From Cellulomonas palmilytica (GTDB taxonomy: Bacteria; Actinomycetota; Actinomycetes; Actinomycetales; Cellulomonadaceae): a stretch of 64,000 nucleotides of DNA. The translations under genes were made by a program, and so were the position numbers. The notes beneath the pieces are model-generated. The model did no database searches. It saw nothing but the letters and a program-made list of their open reading frames with translations, and had not been told where the DNA came from. Location of the stretch: the NCBI RefSeq assembly GCF_021590045.1, contig NZ_CP062221.1, positions 1,550,001 through 1,614,000 of the forward strand, written 5' to 3'. Numbering within the stretch: position 1 is the stretch's first letter; the number at the start of each line of letters is the position of its first letter. Of the stretch, positions 33,624-44,342 are shown piece after piece.

Positions 33624-34978
33624 GGGACGAGCTGACCGCGCAGGGCGCGGGCGACGCCGCGCCGACCGCCGCGACGGACGACGACGCCCGCGCACAGTCC
33701 GAGCCGCAGGCAGAACCTCAGGCGGAGCAGCAGGTCGGGCTGCGGGCCGAGGGGCGGCCCGCGGCCGTGCGCACGCGGCCGCGGTGGGACCCGCGCACGT
33801 GGGCGTGGTGGGTGCAGGTGCTCGCGGTGTACGCGCTCGCGCGCGGGGCCACCGCGCTGCTGCTCCTGCAGGCGGCCGCGCACCAGGGCCCCACCCCGTG
33901 GGCCGACGAGCACCCGTCGTACGCGCAGATGACGGGGCTGTTCTGGGACGCGGGCTGGTACCACCGCATCGCCGAGGAGGGCTACCCCGACACCCTGCCC
34001 GTCGACGAGTCCGGCAACGTGCGGCAGAGCGCGTGGGCGTTCTTCCCGCTGTACCCGATGCTCGTGCGCGGTCTCATGGCGGTGACCACGCTCGGCTGGG
34101 AGGTCGTCGCGCCGACGACGTCGCTGCTGCTCGGCGCGGGCGCGGTGCTGCTGGTGCACCGGGCCGTGGTGCACGGCGCGCCCCGGGCGTGCGCCGCGTG
34201 GCCGGGGCTGCCGCTCGCGACCGTGGTGCTCGTCGCGGTGTTCCCGACGTCGCCGGTGCTGCAGGTCGCGTACACCGAGTCCCTCGCGCTCCTGCTCGTC
34301 GCCGCCGCGCTCCTGCTGCTGGTCCGCCGGCACTACCTCGCGTGCGCGGGCGTGCTCGTGCTGCTCGGGCTGACGCGCGCGGTCGCGCTGCCCATGGCGG
34401 TCGTCGTCGGCGTGCACCTGCTGGCGCGGTGGGCCGGGGCGCGCCGCGGCCGCGAGGCGTTCCCCGCCCGGGACGTCGCCCAGGTGCTGGGGCTCGGGGT
34501 CGTCGCGGTCGTCTCGGGCTTCCTGTGGCCCGCGGTGTGCGGCTGGGTCACGGGCGTGCCGCAGGGGTACCTGCGCACGCAGGAGGCGTGGCGCGGGGTC
34601 CGCGAGGTCACGCCGTTCGGCGGCTGGGACTACGTGCTGCAGTTCTGGTTCGGCGACGCGGGCTGGTGGGTGCTCGCGGCGGCCGCGGGGTTCGTCGTCG
34701 CGCTGCTCGTCGTGCCCGCCGCGTGGCGGCTGGGACCCGAGCTGCACGTGTGGCCCGCGGCCTACGTGCTCTACCTCGCCGCGGCGATCGAGCCGGGAAG
34801 CAGCCTCGCCCGGTTCCTCGTCCTCGCCTTCCCGGCGGGCGCGATCACCGCGGGCGTGGTGCGTCGCCCGACCGCCGCGCGGTGGGCCTGGTTCGCAGCC
34901 GTGGTCGTGCTCATGCTCGTCCTGCAGGCGGTCTGGGTGTGGCGGTTCTGGCGCCTGACGAGCGGCTGGCCGCCGTGA
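33620..34978 (+). CDS. GT-C membrane mannosyltransferase (PIG-V-like)
   Basis: This 452-aa protein starts with about 55 acidic/polar residues followed by 9-10 TM segments. The first outer loop has FWDAGWYHRIAEEGYPD, the Asp-containing catalytic loop of PIG-V/GT-C glycosyltransferases that use polyprenyl-phosphate sugars. A YFPLYPM-like AFFPLYPMLVR and AYTESLALLL also match. It probably mannosylates an envelope lipid or protein. ATG 33620 overlaps the FolP2 stop (ATGA), so the genes are translationally coupled. Confidence 0.85.
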   Translation: MRDELTAQGAGDAAPTAATDDDARAQSEPQAEPQAEQQVGLRAEGRPAAVRTRPRWDPRTWAWWVQVLAVYALARGATALLLLQAAAHQGPTPWADEHPSYAQMTGLFWDAGWYHRIAEEGYPDTLPVDESGNVRQSAWAFFPLYPMLVRGLMAVTTLGWEVVAPTTSLLLGAGAVLLVHRAVVHGAPRACAAWPGLPLATVVLVAVFPTSPVLQVAYTESLALLLVAAALLLLVRRHYLACAGVLVLLGLTRAVALPMAVVVGVHLLARWAGARRGREAFPARDVAQVLGLGVVAVVSGFLWPAVCGWVTGVPQGYLRTQEAWRGVREVTPFGGWDYVLQFWFGDAGWWVLAAAAGFVVALLVVPAAWRLGPELHVWPAAYVLYLAAAIEPGSSLARFLVLAFPAGAITAGVVRRPTAARWAWFAAVVVLMLVLQAVWVWRFWRLTSGWPP

Positions 34979-34994
34979 TGTCCGGCCTGTGAAC

Positions 34995-35123
34995 TAGGAT
35001 GGTCCCCGGACATCCGGCACCACGGGATCGCAGGTGGTGCGGGCACGAGCGGCGCGCAGGCGCCGCACCGCGACCGCACCGGGGCACCCGGTCGGGACGC
35101 ACGAGGCGAAGGAGAGGCCACGC
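34995..35123 (+). promoter_or_regulatory. Promoter and structured 5' leader of the DUF3117 gene
   Basis: A TAGGAT -10 box (34995-35000) predicts a leader of about 115 nt. It contains two perfect 7-bp stems: GCACCAC with GTGGTGC (35017-35023 / 35034-35040) and GCGGCGC with GCGCCGC (35049-35055 / 35060-35066). The ribosome binding site GGAGAGG follows near the end. A leader this long and structured is disproportionate for a 55-aa protein. Confidence 0.5.
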
Positions 35124-35291
35124 ATGGCCGCGATGAAGCCGAGGACCGGAGACGGACCGCTCGAGGTGACGAAGGAAGGACGCGGCATCGTCATGCGCGT
35201 CCCGCTCGAGGGTGGTGGTCGTCTCGTGGTCGAGCTGAACGCGACCGAGGCCGCCGAGCTGGGCGAGGCACTGACCTCCGTCGCAGGCTGA
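35124..35291 (+). CDS. DUF3117 family protein
   Basis: This 55-aa protein matches DUF3117: AAMKPRTGDGPLEVTKEG, then RGIVMRVPLEGGGRLVVEL and ELGEALTSV. The family is small, nearly universal in actinobacteria and of unknown function. ATG 35124 follows GGAGAGG. Its stop is 1 nt from the pepA start, so the two are probably co-transcribed. The gene is preceded by a structured leader. Confidence 0.9.
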   Translation: MAAMKPRTGDGPLEVTKEGRGIVMRVPLEGGGRLVVELNATEAAELGEALTSVAG

Positions 35292-35292
35292 C

Positions 35293-36891
35293 GTGGCCGC
35301 TGGTCGTCCCCTGACGATCGGCCGGAGGCTGCCGGCCGTCTCGCTCGTCGGCGGTGTGGTGGCGGACAGCCCGCTGCTGACGGAGCCCGACGTCGACGCG
35401 GTCGCCGTCCCCGTCGCGCCCGCCGTCGCGGGCGACGAGGACGAGGGGCCTCAGCCGCGCCGTGGCGCGGCGTCGACCGCGGCGCGCTACGGCATCGACC
35501 TCGCCGAGCTCGCCGAGCGCGCCGGGCTGACCGGCGCCGCGGGCGAGGCGTCCGTCGTGCAGCTGCCGCGCCCCGCGGGGTCCGGCGTGACGCTGCCGTG
35601 GGCCGGTCTGCCCCCGCGCATCGTGCTCGTCGGCATCGGGGCGAGCACCGACACCGACCTGCGCCGCGCGGGTGCCGCGCTGGCCCGGGCGACGCGCGGG
35701 CTCTCGCGCGTCGTGACGACGATCGGCGACGACGCGGGCTACAGCGCGTCCCAGGCGGCGCGCGCGGCGCGTGCGCTCGTCGAGGGGTACCTGCTCGCGG
35801 CTTACGTGCCGCTGAGCCTGGCGAAGACCCCCGCGGTCAAGCCGTCGGCCGACCTGGTGCTGCTCGGGCGCGACGGCACGCGCGCGGGCGCGGCCGTCGA
35901 CGCGGCGCGCACGGCCGCCTCGGCCACCTGGCTCGTGCGCGAGCTCGCGTCGACGCCGTCGAGCATCAAGAACCCCGCCTGGCTCGCCGACCAGGCGCGC
36001 CGCCTCGCGACCGAGGCGGGCCTCGAGGTGACCGTGCGCGGCCCCCGCGAGCTCGCGGCCGAGGGCTTCGGCGGCATCCTCGCCGTCGGCTCGGGCTCCG
36101 CGTCGCCCCCGCGCCTCGTGACCGTCACGTACACGCCGCCGACGTTCGCCGCGGACGGCAAGCACGTCGTGCTGGTCGGCAAGGGCATCACGTACGACAC
36201 GGGCGGCCTGTCGATCAAGCCGCGCGAGGCCATGGTCCCCATGAAGACCGACATGGCCGGCGCCGCGGTCGCGCTCGCGACGGTGCTCGCCGCGGCCCGG
36301 GCCGGCGTGCTGCACAAGGTCACCGCGGTCCTGCCGCTCGCCGAGAACCACTTCGGCGCCGCGTCCTACCGGCCCGGCGACGTGCTCACGATGTACGGCG
36401 GCACGACGGTCGAGATCGCCAACACCGACGCCGAGGGTCGGCTCGTCCTGGCCGACGCGCTCGCGTGGGCCGACGCGGCGCTCGACCCGGACCTCCTCGT
36501 CGACGTCGCGACGCTCACGGGCGCCGCGACCGTGGGGCTCGGCAAGCAGTACGCCGCGCTGTACGGCACGGACGCCGCGCTCGTCGCGGCGCTCCGGCAG
36601 GCCGGCGCAGACTCGGGCGAGCTCGCGTGGCCCATGCCGCTCGTCGGCGAGTACGACGAGGCCGTGCGCAGCTCCGTCGCGGACCTGCGGCACGTGCCCG
36701 AGGACGGCAAGATCGGCGCGGGCTCGGTGACCGCGGCGCTGTTCCTGCGGCGCTTCGCGGGCGAGCGCGCCTGGGCGCACCTCGACATCGCCGGCACCGC
36801 GCGCGCGACCGCCGACAAGCACGAGGTCACGGAGGGCGCGACCGGCTACGGCGCGCGCCTGCTCCTGCGCTTCCTCAGCGACCTGCGCTGA
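35293..36891 (+). CDS. pepA: Leucyl aminopeptidase (M17)
   Basis: This 532-aa M17 metallopeptidase has the metal- and substrate-binding blocks VGKGITYDTGGLSIKP and KTDMAGAAV and the family signature NTDAEGRLVLADAL. The N-terminal macro-like domain (about 1-170) is also present. It removes N-terminal residues from peptides in the cytosol, consistent with use of peptides imported by systems such as the one at 8233-17323. GTG at 35293 lacks a clear ribosome binding site and is probably coupled to DUF3117. The 3' end runs into a 15-bp tandem repeat. Confidence 0.94.
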   Translation: MAAGRPLTIGRRLPAVSLVGGVVADSPLLTEPDVDAVAVPVAPAVAGDEDEGPQPRRGAASTAARYGIDLAELAERAGLTGAAGEASVVQLPRPAGSGVTLPWAGLPPRIVLVGIGASTDTDLRRAGAALARATRGLSRVVTTIGDDAGYSASQAARAARALVEGYLLAAYVPLSLAKTPAVKPSADLVLLGRDGTRAGAAVDAARTAASATWLVRELASTPSSIKNPAWLADQARRLATEAGLEVTVRGPRELAAEGFGGILAVGSGSASPPRLVTVTYTPPTFAADGKHVVLVGKGITYDTGGLSIKPREAMVPMKTDMAGAAVALATVLAAARAGVLHKVTAVLPLAENHFGAASYRPGDVLTMYGGTTVEIANTDAEGRLVLADALAWADAALDPDLLVDVATLTGAATVGLGKQYAALYGTDAALVAALRQAGADSGELAWPMPLVGEYDEAVRSSVADLRHVPEDGKIGAGSVTAALFLRRFAGERAWAHLDIAGTARATADKHEVTEGATGYGARLLLRFLSDLR

Positions 36892-36938
36892 GCCGACCTG
36901 CGCTGAGCCGACCAGCGCTGAGCCGACTTGCGCTGAGC
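36880..36938 (+). repeat. Four 15-bp tandem repeats spanning the pepA stop codon
   Basis: GACCTGCGCTGAGCC and variants occur at 36880, 36895, 36910 and 36925 (last copy partial). Every unit carries a TGA in the pepA frame, so copy-number change would not extend the protein. The array reaches to 2 nt before the stop of the convergent O-methyltransferase gene. Confidence 0.9.
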
Positions 36939-36939
36939 G

Positions 36940-37587
36940 TCAGCGGCGGACCGCGACCAGCAGGCCGTCGCCCACCGGCAGCAGGGCGGGCTGCAGGCGC
37001 TCGTCGGCCCGCACGGCGCGGCCCAGCTCGCGCACGATCGTCGTCGCCTCGTCACGCCGTGCCGGGTCGGCGACCCGGTCGTGCCACAGCGCGTGGTCCA
37101 CGACGAGCACGCCGCCCTGGCGCAGCAGGCGCACGGCCTGCGCGAGGTACTCGGGAGCGGACTCGAGGAGCCCGCCGACGCTCGTGAGGCCGAGCAGCAC
37201 CAGGTCGTAGGCGCCGTCGGTGAGGCGCGGCAGGACCTCGAGCGGGCGGCCCGAGATGGTGCGGGTCCGCGTGGGGCGGAAGCCCGCGTCGGCGAACGAC
37301 TCCTTCGCGGCGCGGTGGTGCTCGACCTCGGAGTCGATCGTCGTCAGCACACCGTCCTCGGGCATGCCGCGCAGCAGGAACAGCGACGCGACGCCCGTGC
37401 CCGTGCCGATCTCGACGACGGCACGCGCCTTGGACGCGGCGGCGAGCAGCGTGAGCACCGCGCCCGTGCCCGGGGTCACGGCGCTCGCGCCGAGCTGTGC
37501 GGCGCGCTCACGTGCGGCGAGCACCGCGTCGTCCTCGGGGAGGAACTCCTCGGCGTAGACCCAGCTGCTGGCCTTGTCGGCGGAGAT
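36940..37587 (-). CDS. SAM-dependent O-methyltransferase (Rv1220c type), probable ATC start
   Basis: This 215-aa class I methyltransferase has [20 protein letters not shown] (SAM-binding glycine loop), [24 protein letters not shown] and [13 protein letters not shown]. It belongs to the O-methyltransferase family 3 type found next to sigE in mycobacteria (Rv1220c), which is also the arrangement here. Start: homologues begin at SADKASSW, but no ATG/GTG/TTG exists there; GGGAGG (37599-37594) is followed 6 nt later by ATC at 37587. The nearest upstream canonical codon, GTG at 37686, lies upstream of the -10 box and codes an arginine-rich stretch. Confidence 0.82.
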   Translation of the reverse strand: MSADKASSWVYAEEFLPEDDAVLAARERAAQLGASAVTPGTGAVLTLLAAASKARAVVEIGTGTGVASLFLLRGMPEDGVLTTIDSEVEHHRAAKESFADAGFRPTRTRTISGRPLEVLPRLTDGAYDLVLLGLTSVGGLLESAPEYLAQAVRLLRQGGVLVVDHALWHDRVADPARRDEATTIVRELGRAVRADERLQPALLPVGDGLLVAVRR

Positions 37588-37651
37588 GATGGACCTCCCG
37601 GCGGTGGCGCGGCGTGCGCGCGGCGTGCGCCCACGGTCGCGGGCTCGCCCC

Positions 37652-37657
37652 AGCCTA
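37652..37657 (-). promoter_or_regulatory. -10 box (TAGGCT) of the O-methyltransferase gene
   Basis: Minus-strand TAGGCT (37657-37652) predicts a start near 37645, hence a leader of about 58 nt before the proposed ATC start. It argues against the GTG at 37686. Confidence 0.5.
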
Positions 37658-37710
37658 GTGCGGCACGGCCCAGGGGCCAGCCCCACGGCGAGGTGCCGAC
37701 GACCGACCCG

Positions 37711-37736
37711 GGAACGAATCGCGCGGGTGCGGCGTT
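37711..37736 (+). promoter_or_regulatory. ECF (SigE-type) autoregulatory promoter
   Basis: GGAAC (37711-37715) and CGTT (37733-37736), separated by 17 nt, match the -35/-10 pattern of SigE/SigR-group ECF sigma factors. They lie about 130 bp upstream of sigE, consistent with autoregulation. Confidence 0.6.
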
Positions 37737-37863
37737 GGCACACACGTCACGGACCTCCTCACCGGTCGCGGGCACCGTGCGGGGCCTGGGACACTGGGCG
37801 GTCGGTCGCGGCAGGAGTCGCGGGCGACCGGACGAGTCCGACCACCGAGCGATGAGGGAGCGC

Positions 37864-38526
37864 GTGCCGAGCGACCAGGCCACCCCCACCACCCCCACGT
37901 GGCAGGCGCCGTCGTGGGAGGAGATCGTGCGCGAGCACTCGGCGCGCGTGTACCGGCTCGCCTACCGACTGACGGGCAACCAGCACGACGCCGAGGACCT
38001 CACGCAGGAGACGTTCGTGCGCGTGTTCCGCTCGCTGCACACGTACTCGCCCGGCACGTTCGAGGGCTGGCTGCACCGCATCACGACGAACCTGTTCCTG
38101 GACCAGGCACGTCGGCGTCAGCGCATCCGCATGGACGCGATGGGCGACGACGACGAGCGCTACGAGAACACCGACGGGCTCGCGACGCCCGAGCGCGCGT
38201 TCGAGCACGGGAACCTGGACCACGACGTGCAGCGGGCACTGGCGGACCTGCCGCCCGAGTACCGTGCGGCCGTGGTGCTGTGCGACATCGAGGGCCTGTC
38301 CTACGAGGAGATCGCCGTCACGCTCGGGATCAAGATCGGCACGGTCCGGTCCCGCATCCACCGGGCCCGTGCGCGGCTGCGCGAGTCGCTCGAGCACCGT
38401 GCTCCCACGGCTCCCACGGCTCCCACGGCTCCCACGGCTCCCACGGCTCCCACGGCTCCCACGGCTCCCACGTCCTCGTCGTCCCCGGTGGCGCCGCTGG
38501 CGCACGGCGAGGTGGTCGCGCGGTGA
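37864..38526 (+). CDS. sigE: ECF RNA polymerase sigma factor SigE
   Basis: This 220-aa ECF sigma factor has region 2 ([27 protein letters not shown]) and region 4 ([44 protein letters not shown]). Synteny with an anti-sigma factor, HtrA and TatB identifies the SigE envelope-stress system. The C-terminus is extended by eight Ala-Pro-Thr units encoded by 9-bp repeats. The start is set at GTG 37864, just after GAGGGAG; ATG at 37852 is an alternative. Its stop overlaps the anti-sigma start (GTGA). Confidence 0.93.
   Translation: MPSDQATPTTPTWQAPSWEEIVREHSARVYRLAYRLTGNQHDAEDLTQETFVRVFRSLHTYSPGTFEGWLHRITTNLFLDQARRRQRIRMDAMGDDDERYENTDGLATPERAFEHGNLDHDVQRALADLPPEYRAAVVLCDIEGLSYEEIAVTLGIKIGTVRSRIHRARARLRESLEHRAPTAPTAPTAPTAPTAPTAPTAPTSSSSPVAPLAHGEVVAR
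38401..38472 (+). repeat. Eight 9-bp tandem repeats (GCTCCCACG) coding Ala-Pro-Thr
   Basis: Eight perfect copies of GCTCCCACG follow the sigma region 4 of sigE. Perfect identity over 72 bp indicates recent expansion; the unit is a multiple of three, so copy changes alter only tail length. Confidence 0.95.
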
Positions 38527-39467
38527 CGCACCACCTCGGCTCCCAGCTCAGCGCGCTCGTCGACGGGCGGCTCTCGGCCGCCGCGACCGAGCGGGTGCTC
38601 ACGCACGTCGCCCGCTGCCCGCAGTGCGCGGACGAGCTCTCGGCGGCCCGTCTCGCCCGGCGCGCCCTGGCCGCGGCCGCGAGCGACGACGTGCCGCTCG
38701 CGCCCGACCTCACGGCCCGCCTCATGTCGCTCGCGGGGTCCGTCCCCGCGCCCGCCCCCGCTCCCGTGCCCGCACCGCGCGACCCGTTCGCGCAGCCCGC
38801 GATCGGGGTCCCGGAGCTGCACGGCCGCCGGGCGCGCGCGCTGCGCGGCGAGGTCGCCCAGCGGCGGCAGGTCTCGCGGCTCGCGGCGGGGTCGCTCGCG
38901 GGTGTCGGCGCGATCGCGGCGATGCTGTTCGTGCTGGGGGACCGGCCCGCGGTCTCGCCCGTCGGGCATCCCGGGGAGGACCTCGACCTGCTCGGCAGCG
39001 CGTCGGCCGCCTCGGTGCTCGCGGCGGCAGCGCAGGGCGAGCCCGACCGGCAGGACGAGCCCGGGCTGGCCCAGTCCCTGCGGGCGCGCGGGTGGGCGTT
39101 CCCCGACACGCTGCCCGCCGGCTGGAGCATCACCGGGACGCGGTGGGACGACGAGGCGCGCGAGCTCGAGATCGACCTCGCCGGGCCGCAGGGCACGCTC
39201 GTCGTGACCGAGCAGGAGGGGCGCCTCGACACGACTGCCCTGCGCGGTGCGGAGCGCGTGACGATCGGGGAGCACCAGGCGTACGTGCTGTCGTACGCGC
39301 CGTGGCACGTCGTCTGGCAGTGCGACTCGACGGTCGTGCAGGTCGTCTCGGGCGGTGACGCCTCCGCGATCGTCGAGGCGTTCCCCGCCAAGGCGTTCGA
39401 CGGCGGGCTGCCCGCGCGCATGTCGCGCGGGTGGTCGACCGTGGCCGGGGTGATCGGCCGCCCATGA
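38523..39467 (+). CDS. rseA: Anti-sigma factor (RseA-like, zinc-finger type)
   Basis: This 314-aa protein has an N-terminal ZAS/zf-HC2 motif ([12 protein letters not shown]) that binds the cognate sigma factor. One TM segment follows near residues 118-138 ([18 protein letters not shown]), then an outer MucB/RseB-like sensor domain. The gene is coupled to sigE (GTGA) and followed by htrA, whose product may degrade it, as proposed for mycobacterial RseA. The sensor domain is longer than in mycobacterial RseA (about 150 aa), so the symbol is by synteny. Confidence 0.88.
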   Translation: MTHHLGSQLSALVDGRLSAAATERVLTHVARCPQCADELSAARLARRALAAAASDDVPLAPDLTARLMSLAGSVPAPAPAPVPAPRDPFAQPAIGVPELHGRRARALRGEVAQRRQVSRLAAGSLAGVGAIAAMLFVLGDRPAVSPVGHPGEDLDLLGSASAASVLAAAAQGEPDRQDEPGLAQSLRARGWAFPDTLPAGWSITGTRWDDEARELEIDLAGPQGTLVVTEQEGRLDTTALRGAERVTIGEHQAYVLSYAPWHVVWQCDSTVVQVVSGGDASAIVEAFPAKAFDGGLPARMSRGWSTVAGVIGRP

Positions 39468-41053
39468 GCACGTCCGACGAGCCCGCGCGCCCGGCCGGCG
39501 CGCACCCCGAGCCCGCCCTGGAGCCGACCGTGCCCGAGCCGGAGACCGCCGCGCCGCCCGCCACCGACGCCCCGACCCCCGCACCCCCGGCGTCGGTCGC
39601 GGACGCCGCGACGCCGGCACCTGCCGCCCCCAGCCTGTTCGCCGAGCCCTACGGACGGCCCGCGAACCCGTACGGCCCGCCCGCGACGTACCCGCAGCTC
39701 GGCCACTCGCAGCCGCCGGCCGCGCCGCACCCGCCGGCCGTGCGCGTCGGTGCGCAGCCGCACGGTCTGACACCGCCCGGGCTGCACGGCCCGCAGGGCG
39801 CGCAGCCGCCGTACGCGCCCGGCCCGCAGCCCGCGCCCTGGTACGCGCCGTACGGCGCCGCCGGACCGCAGCCCGGGGTCGTCGGTGCGCCGGGTCAGCA
39901 GGGCTCGCCGGAGACCGGGGAGAGCCGGCGCCGGGCGCGGCGTGGCCTGTCGGCCGGGTGGGTCGCGGGGCTCGTCGCGCTCGCGCTCGGTGCGGGGCTC
40001 GTCGGTGGGCTCGCGGGGGCGCGGCTGCTCGACCGGGACGACCGGCTCGCGGACGCGGGCCTGCCCGCCACCGTCACGCGGCCGACGGACGCCGCGGGGA
40101 ACCCCGTGGGCGGGGCGATGGTGGACGGCTCGGTCGCCGAGATCGCGGCGGCCGTGCTGCCGAGCGTCGTGTCGATCCAGTCGTCGGGCTCGTCGGGCAC
40201 GGCCACGGGCTCGGGCTTCGTGCTGCGGCAGGACGGGTACCTGCTGACCAACAACCACGTGGTCGCGGGCGGCACCGGGTCGGGCGGCTCGCTCGTCGTG
40301 ACGTTCGCCGACGGGCGCGAGGCGGACGCGACGCTCGTCGGGAGCACCGCGGACTACGACCTCGCGGTCATCAAGGTCGACGTCGAGGGGCTGGTCCCGC
40401 TCGCGCTCGGCGACTCCGACGCGGTGCGCGTGGGCGACCCCGTGGTGGCGGTCGGTGCGCCGCTCGGGCTCGAGGGGACCGTGACGACGGGCATCGTCTC
40501 GGCGCTCAACCGGCCGGTCTCGGCGGGCGACGAGGCTGACACCGCCTTCATCAACGCGATCCAGACGGACGCCGCGATCAACCCGGGCAACTCCGGCGGG
40601 CCGCTCGTGAACGCCGCGGGCGAGGTCATCGGCATCAACTCCGCGATCGCGCAGCCGCCGGGCCAGACCGCGCAGACGGGCGGGAGCATCGGGCTCGGCT
40701 TCGCGATCGGCTCGAACCAGGCGCGGCGCACCGCGACGCAGCTCATCGAGACGGGCCGCGCGACGTACCCGATCATCGGTGTGCTGCTCGACCGCCAGTA
40801 CACGGGCGAGGGCGTGCGCGTCTCGTCGCAGGCGCAGCAGGGCCAGGACCCGGTGACGGCCGGGGGGCCGGCGCAGGACGCCGGGATCCGGCCGGGCGAC
40901 GTGATCGTCGCGATCGACGGACGGCCCGTGACGGACCCCGACGAGCTCATCGTCGCGATCCGCGCGCACGAGCCCGGCGAGGTGATCGAGCTGACCGTCC
41001 GCTCGCGCGGCGAGGACCGGACGCTGCAGGTGGAGCTCGACGAGTCCGAGTGA
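39464..41053 (+). CDS. htrA: HtrA/DegP-family serine protease with PDZ domain
   Basis: This 529-aa protein has a Pro/Ala-rich cytosolic N-terminus (1-155), a TM segment (about 164-185), a trypsin-like domain and a C-terminal PDZ domain (AGIRPGDVIVAIDGRPVTDPDEL). The catalytic triad is His265 (NNHVVAGG), Asp299 (DYDLAVIKV) and Ser377 (NPGNSGGPL). It is an envelope protease/chaperone in the SigE regulon. ATG 39464 overlaps the rseA stop (ATGA), so sigE-rseA-htrA form one translationally coupled operon. Confidence 0.95.
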   Translation: MSTSDEPARPAGAHPEPALEPTVPEPETAAPPATDAPTPAPPASVADAATPAPAAPSLFAEPYGRPANPYGPPATYPQLGHSQPPAAPHPPAVRVGAQPHGLTPPGLHGPQGAQPPYAPGPQPAPWYAPYGAAGPQPGVVGAPGQQGSPETGESRRRARRGLSAGWVAGLVALALGAGLVGGLAGARLLDRDDRLADAGLPATVTRPTDAAGNPVGGAMVDGSVAEIAAAVLPSVVSIQSSGSSGTATGSGFVLRQDGYLLTNNHVVAGGTGSGGSLVVTFADGREADATLVGSTADYDLAVIKVDVEGLVPLALGDSDAVRVGDPVVAVGAPLGLEGTVTTGIVSALNRPVSAGDEADTAFINAIQTDAAINPGNSGGPLVNAAGEVIGINSAIAQPPGQTAQTGGSIGLGFAIGSNQARRTATQLIETGRATYPIIGVLLDRQYTGEGVRVSSQAQQGQDPVTAGGPAQDAGIRPGDVIVAIDGRPVTDPDELIVAIRAHEPGEVIELTVRSRGEDRTLQVELDESE

Positions 41054-41151
41054 CGCCCGGGCGACGCCGTGGCCCGTCCGAGCCTTCTCCGGGCCGTCTC
41101 CGAGCCCGTCCGTGGCCCCGGGATCGAGTCAACGGGCGGTTGCGGTCGGGG

Positions 41152-41157
41152 TAGCCT
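41152..41157 (+). promoter_or_regulatory. -10 box (TAGCCT) of tatB
   Basis: TAGCCT ends 6 nt before the tatB GTG, with no ribosome binding site between, so tatB probably has its own leaderless transcript besides read-through from htrA. Confidence 0.5.
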
Positions 41158-41163
41158 GAGCCG

Positions 41164-43192
<2,029 letters not shown>

Positions 43193-43218
43193 CGCGTCGG
43201 CGTCGCGGCCAGGCTCGT

Positions 43219-43234
43219 CGTTAGCCGGCTAACG
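43219..43234. promoter_or_regulatory. Perfect 16-bp palindrome upstream of yihY
   Basis: CGTTAGCCGGCTAACG is fully self-complementary and lies 51 bp upstream of the TAGCCT -10 box (43285-43290) that precedes the yihY GTG by 6 nt. The TTAG-N4-CTAA form is common for MarR-type operators, but no regulator gene is adjacent. Confidence 0.5.
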
Positions 43235-43296
43235 CCCCAGACGGCCGGGGGATCCCTCGAGGTGCCGGGCCGTGCGGGCCCACCTAGCCTCGTGAG

Positions 43297-44298
43297 GTGG
43301 GACGACAGCCAGACGTGGTGGAACCGGCAGCAGGCTCGGGCTCGGCGCACGTGCGCGCCGCGGCGGGCGTCGGCGAGGAGATCGGCGCGCCGCGCCGCTC
43401 CCTCGTGACGCGCGTCGTCGACCGGGCGAAGGCGCTGCTCGCATGGTGGCAGGGGACGCGGGCCGCGCGCGCGAACGCGCGGTTCGGCGCGCAAGGCGGG
43501 GGCGTGCTCACCGGCGGCATCGCGTACGCCGCGCTGTTCTCCGTGTTCGCGGCCCTCACGATCGGCTGGACCGTGTTCATGGCCGTCCTCGGTGGGAACG
43601 ACGAGCTGCGCACGCAGGTCGTCGACGCGATCAACGACGCCGTGCCCGGCCTGCTGAGCACCGGCAGCACCGAGGGCCTGGTCGACCCGGACTCGCTGCG
43701 CCTCAGCTCCGGGCTGACGGTCGCGGGGGCGGTCGCGTTCGTCGTGCTGCTGCTGTCCGCGCTGTCCGCGACGGCTGCGCTGCGCACCGGCGTGCGGGCG
43801 ATGTTCGACGAGCAGGGCGGCGGCAACGCGGTGGTCGGCAAGCTGCGCGAGCTCGGCGGGCTCGCGGGCCTCGCGGTGGCGATCCTGCTGTCCGCGGTCA
43901 TGACGACCGCCGCGGCGGCCGCGGTCGGCTGGCTGCTGCGGACGCTCGGCTGGGGCGGTGCGGCGGTCGCGCTGCAGGTCGTCGGCGTCCTCGTGGCGTT
44001 CGTCGTCGACGCGGCCGTGTTCGTGCTCGTCGTCAAGGTCCTGGCGGGGGAGTCGCCGCCCTGGCCCGACCTGCGGGGCGGCGCGCTCATCGCGGGCGTC
44101 GGCATGGGGGTCGTGCGGATCCTCGGGACCTCCGTGGTGGCGGGCAGCGCGACGAGGAACCCGGTCCTCGCGTCGTTCGCGCTCGTCGTGACCCTGCTCG
44201 TGTGGGTCAACCTCATCTCGCGCATCGTGCTGCTCGCTGCGGCCTGGACCGCGAACCCTCCCGCGAGCCCGTCCCCGGCGGCCGACGCGCACGCCTGA
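43297..44298 (+). CDS. YihY/BrkB family inner-membrane protein
   Basis: This 333-aa protein has the YihY/virulence factor BrkB architecture: a cytosolic N-terminus, GGVLTGGIAYAALFSVFAALTIGW as first TM, five further TM helices and the conserved RGGALIAGVGMGVVRILG and LLVWVNLISRIVLLAAAW. It is not an RNase despite older names; transport function is suspected but unproven. GTG 43297 is set by the -10 box TAGCCT exactly 6 nt upstream. Confidence 0.87.
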   Translation: MGRQPDVVEPAAGSGSAHVRAAAGVGEEIGAPRRSLVTRVVDRAKALLAWWQGTRAARANARFGAQGGGVLTGGIAYAALFSVFAALTIGWTVFMAVLGGNDELRTQVVDAINDAVPGLLSTGSTEGLVDPDSLRLSSGLTVAGAVAFVVLLLSALSATAALRTGVRAMFDEQGGGNAVVGKLRELGGLAGLAVAILLSAVMTTAAAAAVGWLLRTLGWGGAAVALQVVGVLVAFVVDAAVFVLVVKVLAGESPPWPDLRGGALIAGVGMGVVRILGTSVVAGSATRNPVLASFALVVTLLVWVNLISRIVLLAAAWTANPPASPSPAADAHA

Positions 44299-44342
44299 CG
44301 CGCACACACCTGACGGACCGACCGCAGAGGCCCCGCGAGGGG

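Noticed and set aside
38401..38472. Possible intergenic repeat element
   Set aside because: The 9-bp array is in frame with sigE and ends before its stop, so it is a coding tandem repeat.
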